DNA from: Pseudomonas sp. LS-2
GTDB lineage: Bacteria; Pseudomonadota; Gammaproteobacteria; Pseudomonadales; Pseudomonadaceae
Length of the DNA: 64,000 nt
Assembly (NCBI RefSeq): GCF_003605735.1
Contig: NZ_QXTJ01000033.1
Location: 180,926 to 244,925, forward strand
Direction of reading: 5' to 3'
Every line of letters starts with the position of its first letter. The stretch's first letter is position 1. Shown here one piece after another: positions 58,880 to 64,000 of this stretch. Under the pieces are notes generated by a model that was given only the letters and a program-made list of their open reading frames with translations, had not been told where the DNA came from and did no database searches. The position numbers and the translations under genes are program-made.

Positions 58880-58990
58880 ATGTTTGATATCGAAATTGCT
58901 GCGGAGCAGAATGAACAGGTGCTAATCGGGAAAGCGACCGAGGTCCTCACGAAGCTGTGTGCCCTGTTACCGATTAAGGTACAAGTATAA
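58880..58990 (+). CDS. 36-residue ORF coupled to the BPSL0761-like gene
   Basis: ATG at 58880 with GAGGATC eight bases ahead; ends TAA at 58988-58990, sharing one base with the ATG of the next gene (TAATG). Sequence MFDIEIAAEQNEQVLIGKAT ... LCALLPIKVQV. The clean ribosome-binding site and the overlap favour a real coupled peptide. No family known to me. Confidence 0.45.
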   Translation: MFDIEIAAEQNEQVLIGKATEVLTKLCALLPIKVQV

Positions 58991-59379
58991 TGACCTCTAG
59001 CTATGAGAGAACACGCAGCGTAATCGAAACGGGCTCATTTCTAGCGGCGCTTTCCCGAGATACCTCCCTACCTGACGACGTTCGAGAGCAAGCCAGGCAG
59101 CTACTCCGGCACTACCCTACCGCAGAATCTGTAAGGCTAGCTGGGCGGTGCGAAGAGATCAGGCAGGCTGAAGTTTTGAAGCTTCCTGGAAGCCCTGGCA
59201 CTCTGCATCCAGCTCTTGCGACCTGGCCTCTTCTTGATACTTTTTTCTGCGATTCTGCGATTCTGCGAACTGGGATGCGCCTAGACCCAGCGCTCCACCG
59301 ACTTTCAATGCCTTGCCTAAACTGCAATCCATCCCTGGCACAGTGGGCAAAACTCTGGCCGCCGGCTTTCAGGTGCTGA
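58990..59379 (+). CDS. BPSL0761-family-like protein
   Basis: 129 residues. The first half (MTSSYERTRSVIETGSFLAA ... PDDVREQARQLLRHYPTAES) matches the helical BPSL0761-type pattern I recall from islands of Pseudomonas and Burkholderia: ERTRxVxxTxxFLxxLSRD, then REQARxLLRHYP. The second half is less regular and may be a lineage-specific tail or a decayed end. These genes often accompany XRE or toxin-antitoxin genes. Function unknown. Confidence 0.6.
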   Translation: MTSSYERTRSVIETGSFLAALSRDTSLPDDVREQARQLLRHYPTAESVRLAGRCEEIRQAEVLKLPGSPGTLHPALATWPLLDTFFCDSAILRTGMRLDPALHRLSMPCLNCNPSLAQWAKLWPPAFRC

Positions 59380-59618
59380 AGTCGGCCACCCCTGCCAGGA
59401 TCGGGTGCTTGAGCAATGAGTATCGCTGTTTCACATCTGCGCAAATACAGGTTCTCTCACGCGCCACTTTGATCTTAGGGCCTCCAAGAGCAAGCAAGTG
59501 GTTTGTGAGTCGAATCCGAAGCCTGGATAGGAGGCAGCCATGCACGCTGATTCACAACGCCCTCGGATTCGCTCTGGTCATGGACGTTCTGACTCAACTC
59601 GAGCACGGAATCTTCTGA
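59313..59618 (+). pseudogene. remnant of a Xre/MbcA/ParS-type antitoxin (C-terminal toxin-binding domain)
   Basis: In this frame the end reads FTSAQIQVLSRATLILGPPR, ASKWFVSRIRSLDRR and then GFALVMDVLTQLEHGIF, the pattern of the antitoxin toxin-binding domain (formerly DUF2384): a W-L/V-type helix, an R-x-P turn and the terminal VxDxLxxIExGxF helix. The N-terminal HTH half is missing and the frame starts inside the previous gene with only a TTG. No partner RES-domain toxin is present. Probably decayed. Confidence 0.42.
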
Positions 59619-59806
59619 GAAATCTCTAGCTGACGATGTTCAAGCAGATTAGCGATATTCAGAGAGGCTGAAATCGAATGGATCATTCAGGGTTAGCGGA
59701 CAGGGGATTGAACAACCTCAGGCACCCAGCTCGCTACCGCATTGATTGTCCTCAAATGAACGCTTCCAAATAGTACAAGATTAATCTCAGAGCACGTAGA
59801 CGACGA

Positions 59807-60988
59807 ATGGCATTAACACCCTACATCACACAGGATAAAGCTCCTGATGTCCTCAAGAACGCCGCCATCGAGCTTATAGAGCTCGACGCTGCGCTGGACG
59901 CGAATATCCTCGAATCTCTGCGATCCCCAATGATTCACCTCCAACGTCAGGTGAATGCGTATTACAGCAACAAAATCGAAGGAAACTCGGCGTCCGCCGC
60001 CGATGTGCTTCGTGCTGATAAAAGTCCATCTGGCGCTGAAGTAGCACTGGATTTGGTGGAAATAGAACATCACATCGAAGCCCAGATCCGTCTGTCTATC
60101 GATCCAGTTGGTGCGGCCGCAATCAGCAGGCGCGAATCGATTGCACGCTTGCATTGCGAGATTTACAGCGGACTACCCGAGCAATACCTGCGCGTTGACG
60201 TCGAGGGTTGTGGGGAAGCCATACGGCTCACGCCGGGCGAGATTCGAACAAGAGGCGTACGGGTGGGATATCACATTCCGCCGCCCGCCGAAGACATCGG
60301 CTCTTACCTTACATGGTTTGAAAATGCTTACCGATTGAACCGACTACATGGGCTGGCGCCGCTATTGGCTGCCGCGGGTGCTCACCACCGCCTCCTCTGG
60401 TTGCACCCATTTTTCGATGGAAACGGAAGGATGGGCCGCCTGTTCACCGATGAATATCTAAAAGCTGGCGGCATGAAGGGATACGGGTTGTGGTCAATGA
60501 ATCGCGGATTCGGCCGGAATGTTGATGCCTATTACACCGCCCTGAGAGCAGCCGACCATCCCCGTAAAGGAGATCTAGATGGCCGTGGTAGGCTCTCGGA
60601 TAGCGGCCTGCTCGACTTCACCGAATACTTCATCACGACGGCACTAGCGCAGGTGCGTTTTGTCAGCGCACTTTTGGAACCGCGCGCGCTTAACCGCCGT
60701 ATCGATCATTACTTTCAGATGCGTCATTACACCGAGGGAATGATCGCAACCGGAAAAGTACAGCCTAGGCTACGCATTGAAGCCCTTCACGTCTTTCGAA
60801 ACTTGCTTGTGCTCGGCCCGATGCAGTGTTCAGAAATCGAAACCGGATTAGGTCTTGGCCAGCCCACAACGCGCGACTTACTCGACCAGATGGCCTGCGA
60901 GGGATTAATCGCCATAGGTGACGACATGCGGGTCTCGATGAGGCTGTCTGAGCACGCCATCATGACCCTGTTTCCTGATCTGTTCTGA
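59807..60988 (+). CDS. Fic-family protein with built-in inhibitory helix
   Basis: 393 residues. The catalytic loop HPFFDGNGRMGR (residues 200-211) is a full Fic motif, so AMP transfer to a target protein is expected. Residues 54-60 (SNKIEGN) match the inhibitory S/T-x-x-x-E-G/N motif, which places it in the class with an N-terminal self-inhibiting helix. A C-terminal winged-helix region follows (about 330-390: SEIETGLGLGQPTTRDLLDQ). Start ATG 59807, with no strong ribosome-binding site. It is codon-richer in G+C than the recombinases. The target is unknown; a regulated toxin or modifier is likely. 59619-59806 holds no gene. Confidence 0.9.
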   Translation: MALTPYITQDKAPDVLKNAAIELIELDAALDANILESLRSPMIHLQRQVNAYYSNKIEGNSASAADVLRADKSPSGAEVALDLVEIEHHIEAQIRLSIDPVGAAAISRRESIARLHCEIYSGLPEQYLRVDVEGCGEAIRLTPGEIRTRGVRVGYHIPPPAEDIGSYLTWFENAYRLNRLHGLAPLLAAAGAHHRLLWLHPFFDGNGRMGRLFTDEYLKAGGMKGYGLWSMNRGFGRNVDAYYTALRAADHPRKGDLDGRGRLSDSGLLDFTEYFITTALAQVRFVSALLEPRALNRRIDHYFQMRHYTEGMIATGKVQPRLRIEALHVFRNLLVLGPMQCSEIETGLGLGQPTTRDLLDQMACEGLIAIGDDMRVSMRLSEHAIMTLFPDLF

Positions 60989-61167
60989 TCCTCGCAAGCT
61001 ACAAAGGCGGCTTAAGCGTTGATTAACTAGCCTTCCTATCCCAGGCCTTATCTTTCGGGGTCGTGAGCAATTGAGCTGTTCGACTCACCATCAGTTTGAT
61101 AGCCTGAACAGCTCTGCAGTTCAGGGCAAGCACGCAATCGCGTGCTTCATCAGCCCAAAGCCTTATC

Positions 61168-61404
61168 ATGAGCAGAAGCCAACGCAAGACACCAGTCTGT
61201 GGTATCACCACCGCAACTAGCGAACATCTCGACAAGCAAGCCTGGCACAGGCGCTACCGTAAAGCCGTACGCCAGCGGCTCGTCAAAGACCCAGATGCAG
61301 AACCTCCTCACCTGCGCGAATTCTTCGATCCCTGGTGCATGCGGAAGGACGGGAAACGCTACTACGGGGTGGACAGGCTCAACGAGAGGTTTCTGAGAAA
61401 GTGA
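61168..61404 (+). CDS. conserved small protein, 78 residues
   Basis: MSRSQRKTPVCGITTATSEH, then basic helices and PWCMRKDGKRYYGVDR. I recall a family of short proteins with RKTPxxGxTTAxSExxDK near the N-terminus and a W-x-x-x-KDGKR-like end in varied bacteria, but no function. Start ATG 61168; GAGC lies before it. 60989-61167 and 61405-61630 show no gene. Confidence 0.6.
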   Translation: MSRSQRKTPVCGITTATSEHLDKQAWHRRYRKAVRQRLVKDPDAEPPHLREFFDPWCMRKDGKRYYGVDRLNERFLRK

Positions 61405-61630
61405 TTCCTTGATCGATCACGCCAGCTGCCTGACCACACTGACTTTCCCACCTACTTGCCTCCAGCTTGGCCAGAAGGTGATTTCGGTTTGACCAGCATG
61501 CTCAAAATAACTAGGTTTCCTCTGAGGGACATCCCTAAATTGTCTCGTGCCCAACCGGTCTCAATGCAGCAGATTCGTGTCATCAACGCAGGCCGTTTAC
61601 ACTTCACGTCCGATTCCATCAGGTGTTTTC

Positions 61631-61825
61631 ATGAGCCTCACAGATGCGGTTCTGATCCTGCTGCTTGCTGCACGCATTCATGGTACTGATGAGGGCGTTC
61701 GTGCAGCTGCCAAGAGCGTGGTGAAGAAGCTACCTCGCAGCAAGCGGGATGGAGTCTATAAAGTGATAGACAGCAAAAGCCCGCTTCAAATGGTGGGGCT
61801 AATCGCTCAAAATCTTGAACCTTAA
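61631..61825 (+). CDS. hypothetical protein, 64 residues
   Basis: ATG 61631 preceded by TCAGGTG. Sequence MSLTDAVLILLLAARIHGTD, then a basic helix (AAAKSVVKKLPRSKRDGVYK) and LQMVGLIAQNLEP. It ends 23 bases before the AbrB-like gene, so the two are likely a pair. No family recognised. Confidence 0.55.
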   Translation: MSLTDAVLILLLAARIHGTDEGVRAAAKSVVKKLPRSKRDGVYKVIDSKSPLQMVGLIAQNLEP

Positions 61826-61848
61826 TCTAGGTTCTAGGGCAGGAAAGA

Positions 61849-62079
61849 ATGAACAGCTCATTTAAAGTGGTAATTGAGGATTGGGACGGTGATGGCGCGA
61901 TTCGCATCCCCGACGAAGCCCTCCAAGAAATGGGGCTGGACGCAGGAGACTCGCTGTATCTGCTCGAAGAGTTCATAGGCAATACGCGGTGCGTAGTCCT
62001 TTCGAAGACTCCGAAGCTGCCAGATAGGATTGATGAGTTGGTAGAAGCTTGGGACGGCAACTTATCAAAATCGGGGTAA
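61849..62079 (+). CDS. AbrB/MazE-like antitoxin-type protein
   Basis: 76 residues, with CAGGAAAG just before the ATG. The first half fits the swapped-hairpin AbrB fold: WDGDGAIRIPDEALQEMGLD, then AGDSLYLLEEF. Such proteins are usually antitoxins or transition-state regulators that bind their own promoter. The upstream 64-residue protein could be the partner, but no toxin motif can be shown. 62080-62321 holds no further gene. Confidence 0.65.
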   Translation: MNSSFKVVIEDWDGDGAIRIPDEALQEMGLDAGDSLYLLEEFIGNTRCVVLSKTPKLPDRIDELVEAWDGNLSKSG

Positions 62080-62321
62080 CCTTTCAGCAACTCCCAGCCG
62101 GGAGAGCAGCACCTGATCTCATAAATGGACGATGGCCTTCGGTAAAACTTGGTCTTGCGCGGTTAAACATCGACCTCGCTGTCTGACGAACCACCGCTCC
62201 GCGTTGACAGCTGACGCGTCGAATCTGGATTGGCTCCATCTCGAAATTTGGTCAGTGAGCTATCATCGATTCCACCTGTGCTTAACGTTAGCCGGGGCTA
62301 TCGGCCCTGGAAGGATGTGAA

Positions 62322-62501
62322 ATGACCAACAATTCCGGGCCTATGTTTTCTGCAAAGGAAATGGGCCCATGTTTGATTCCAAGATATGCAGCGCCTACGC
62401 AATCGAGTCGAATAGAATGTTTGACATGTAGATCTATTCAGACTGAACGCGCGCTGGAGCTCTATCACGCTAGATGCGTCGAGGCAAAGAAACGTGGATG
62501 A
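62322..62501 (+). CDS. hypothetical 59-residue protein with cysteine pair
   Basis: ATG 62322 preceded by GGAAGGATGTGA. Sequence MTNNSGPMFSAKEMGPCLIP, then IECLTCRSIQTERALELYHA and RCVEAKKRG. Cysteines 33 and 36 with C52 could bind metal. No family known. Too short for standard calling; supported by the ribosome-binding site only. Confidence 0.42.
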   Translation: MTNNSGPMFSAKEMGPCLIPRYAAPTQSSRIECLTCRSIQTERALELYHARCVEAKKRG

Positions 62502-62563
62502 GTCCAAATCAGTTGAGTAGCATTTGTGACAGTGCACACCTGCCCAGGTCGGTCATGATGGTC

Positions 62564-62752
62564 TTACGACACTTGCCCAGGCATCAAACGGACTCCAGCG
62601 AGCATCCCTACAGGCTCCTCAAGGTTCGCTTGTATCGCAGTACGTATCAAACGGCCAGGATCAGACCTGGAAGCTAGTATCGCGCGGGCTTCTCGAATGA
62701 ACTGATCTTGAAGCATCCACTTATCGGTTTTGAGCTTTCGGCGTCCCTTCAT
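62564..62752 (-). CDS. hypothetical 62-residue protein
   Basis: ATG at 62750-62752 with GAGGTGAT immediately upstream on the minus strand, a strong ribosome-binding site. Basic N-terminus (MKGRRKLKTDKWMLQDQFIR), then an amphipathic helix. No family recognised. The region 62753-63113 shows no other gene I can support. Confidence 0.42.
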   Translation of the reverse strand: MKGRRKLKTDKWMLQDQFIREARAILASRSDPGRLIRTAIQANLEEPVGMLAGVRLMPGQVS

Positions 62753-63113
62753 TTATCACCTCATAGGGCCTCCGGCACTGAGACCTTGTACAAAATTGGT
62801 TAAGCTGCGCATGCCAACCGTCAACGGCCAGATTCTATAAAAATGTCGCCCTGAAATAAGAGCCCGAGGTCACAAAGTCGCCAGCTCTCGCTACATCAAG
62901 CTGCAGCACGGCCATATGTTGCTCAGAGACCAGCATGCCAACCAGCACAGCCCCGGACTGAAGCGTAGCGGCACCAAATGCCAGTACAGACAATCCCGGA
63001 TAACTCGTCAGTTTAGACCCCTCAGTGGCTCAGGAGTGTGGGCGAATCCAGCCAGGGGCATCTGCGTATAAGACCGAGCCAATAACCAGCAGGATAGATA
63101 AAAGCCTCAGCTT

Positions 63114-63275
63114 TTATTTTTTCTTTTTGGCAATGCTCTTCACGCGGATCGCCGCCTTCTGGACCGTCGCCATCTTTTCAGGCCGCTTCATTCCCCGCCA
63201 TTTTCGTATCTCTTCCCTAGTGCGGCCACAGCTTACACACATCTCGCTATTTAACTGGCAAAGAGAAATGCAGGG
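63114..63275 (-). pseudogene. DUF1289 family gene, 5' end cut by the IS21 element
   Basis: Read leftwards from 63275 the frame gives PCISLCQLNSEMCVSCGRTR, EEIRKWRGMKRPEKMATVQK and AAIRVKSIAKKKK, then TAA at 63114-63116. This is the DUF1289 signature (PCxxxC...C-x2-CGRTxxEIxxW). These proteins are about 60 residues, so only the first few codons are missing. The frame stops being DUF1289 exactly where the insertion sequence begins at 63276. No start codon remains except an internal ATG. Confidence 0.75.
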
Positions 63276-63285
63276 TGTCGGCGCT

Positions 63286-63326
63286 GATTGAAAACTGACC
63301 CACCCTGCCGATTGAAAATTGACCCA
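63286..63326. repeat. IS21 internal end repeats
   Basis: GATTGAAAACTGACCCA at 63286-63302 and GATTGAAAATTGACCCA at 63310-63326, spaced 24 bases apart, as is usual for transposase-binding sites of IS21-type elements. Confidence 0.88.
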
Positions 63327-63443
63327 GGGCAGATTGCCGATTTGTCATCAGCAATTGTGGATTAACGTAGCAGTCCTGTCCGACCTCAAATGATCGAAAG
63401 CCCCACCACATGATGCGTGTGACAGGGCATTTCCCGATCTGGA

Positions 63444-64000
63444 CTAAAATGGCTCATCGTCCTCAACAACATCACCTTCCTTGCGCTTTCGCTCACGTGT
63501 CTTGATCTTTGTCTGGACAGCCAGAGTGCTGTGTTGCAGGCGATAGGACTCGTTACCTGTTTCAACGATGTGGCAGTGGTGCGTCAGTCGATCCAGCAGT
63601 GCAGTAGTCATTTTCGCGTCGCCAAAAACGCTCGACCATTCCGAGAAGCTCAGGTTGGTCGTGATGATCACGCTGGTGTGCTCGTAGAGCTTGGACAAGA
63701 GATGAAACAGCAGCGCACCACCGCTTTGGCTGAAGGGCAAATAGCCCAGCTCATCCAGGATGACGAGGTCGGTGCGGAGCAGCCCCTGTGTAATCCGGCC
63801 CGTTTTTCCATCGTACTTTTCCCGCTCCAACAGATTGACCAGGTCTACCGTGGAGAAGAAGCGGACTCGCTTGTTGTGAACGGTGATCCCGGCCACAGCC
63901 AGTGCGCTGGCCAAGTGTGTTTTGCCGGTACCGGGCCCGCCGATGAACACCACGTTTTGGGCCGTCTCTGTGAACTCCCGACTGGATAATTCTTTGACCA
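63444..64000 (-). CDS. istB: IS21 helper ATPase IstB, 5' part outside window
   Basis: The frame continues past 63953 to the window edge ([20 protein letters not shown] reads on into the P-loop). Walker A is [11 protein letters not shown], Walker [14 protein letters not shown], and the C-terminus [20 protein letters not shown] is typical. IstB assists IstA in transposition. About 185 residues are present of about 250. The stop is at 63444. Confidence 0.93.
   Translation of the reverse strand, partial: VKELSSREFTETAQNVVFIGGPGTGKTHLASALAVAGITVHNKRVRFFSTVDLVNLLEREKYDGKTGRITQGLLRTDLVILDELGYLPFSQSGGALLFHLLSKLYEHTSVIITTNLSFSEWSSVFGDAKMTTALLDRLTHHCHIVETGNESYRLQHSTLAVQTKIKTRERKRKEGDVVEDDEPF

Larger units (their letters stand above)
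63276..64000 (-). mobile_element. IS21-family insertion sequence, left part
   Basis: The terminal inverted repeat begins TGTCGGCGCTGATTG at 63276, followed by two copies of GATTGAAAAYTGACCCA. The istB gene lies inside on the minus strand; istA must lie beyond 64000. It has inserted into the DUF1289 gene. Confidence 0.88.

Noticed and set aside
62835..62993. 52-codon minus-strand frame (LSVLAFGAATLQSG...)
   Set aside because: Protein-like, but only a TTG start with no ribosome-binding site and no family I can name; may be a fragment.
63025..63291. 88-codon plus-strand frame
   Set aside because: Antisense to the DUF1289 remnant and runs into the IS21 end; the minus-strand reading explains the sequence better.

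Overview
The window is a high-GC Pseudomonas chromosome segment followed, from about 50.5 kb, by the left part of an AT-rich integrated element. The genus call rests on gene order I recognise: gbuR-gbuA, a complete overlapping cobalamin operon, purM-purN, mazG, relA, rlmD, cysM and gacS. A 917-residue GacS, Pseudomonas-type REP/REPIN palindromes and a short repeat I associate with P. syringae (24556-24590) point to a plant-associated or fluorescent pseudomonad, possibly the P. syringae complex. The species is inference.

1-8180: a DTW-domain tRNA-modification protein (cut by the window start), the divergent gbuR/gbuA guanidinobutyrate pair, an SSS and an NCS1 transporter, two small genes and rmuC. 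8181-9111 is gene-poor. 9112-13610: two conserved hypotheticals, a FadL-type porin, a glutathione peroxidase and an MFS transporter with a 39-residue membrane peptide coupled to it. 13897-22701 (minus strand): ten cobalamin genes, cobO-cobB-bluB-cbiB-cobC(PLP)-cobQ-cobP-cobT-ribazole phosphatase-cobV. Most neighbours overlap by 1-8 bases, and a cobalamin riboswitch (22822-23015) lies upstream.

23170-32843: a PQQ-type sugar dehydrogenase lipoprotein, two NlpC/P60 lipoproteins, a sirtuin, hda, a PerM-type membrane protein, a DUF2066 protein, purM-purN and a DUF3108 protein. 32896-34023 has no gene; it holds two inverted copies of a roughly 230-bp repeat, a REPIN and a hexamer microsatellite. 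34024-50013 is core genome: DUF2058, mazG, relA, rlmD, cysM, a two-component pair, gacS, ldhA, a META-domain lipoprotein, a TlpA-like lipoprotein, an arsC-like gene, wrbA and DUF2069.

At about 50545 a tag-type 3-methyladenine glycosylase gene loses its 3' end and the sequence turns AT-rich. A 160-bp segment with five TGTTGAC/GTCAACA sites follows, then four overlapping or abutting genes (51049-57078): three tyrosine recombinases of 401, 512 and 976 residues and a 128-residue protein. The 976-residue recombinase ends in three copies of a roughly 58-residue module, and the small protein appears to be a free-standing copy. This recombinase quartet is the main candidate for a little-described system. 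The remaining cargo (57.2-63.1 kb) includes an XRE regulator, several unknown small proteins, a BPSL0761-like protein, a remnant of a Xre/ParS-type antitoxin, a self-inhibited Fic protein and an AbrB/MazE-like protein. At 63276 an IS21-family element, running off the window, interrupts a DUF1289 gene. The missing 3' part of tag is not in the window, so the right end of the element lies beyond 64000.
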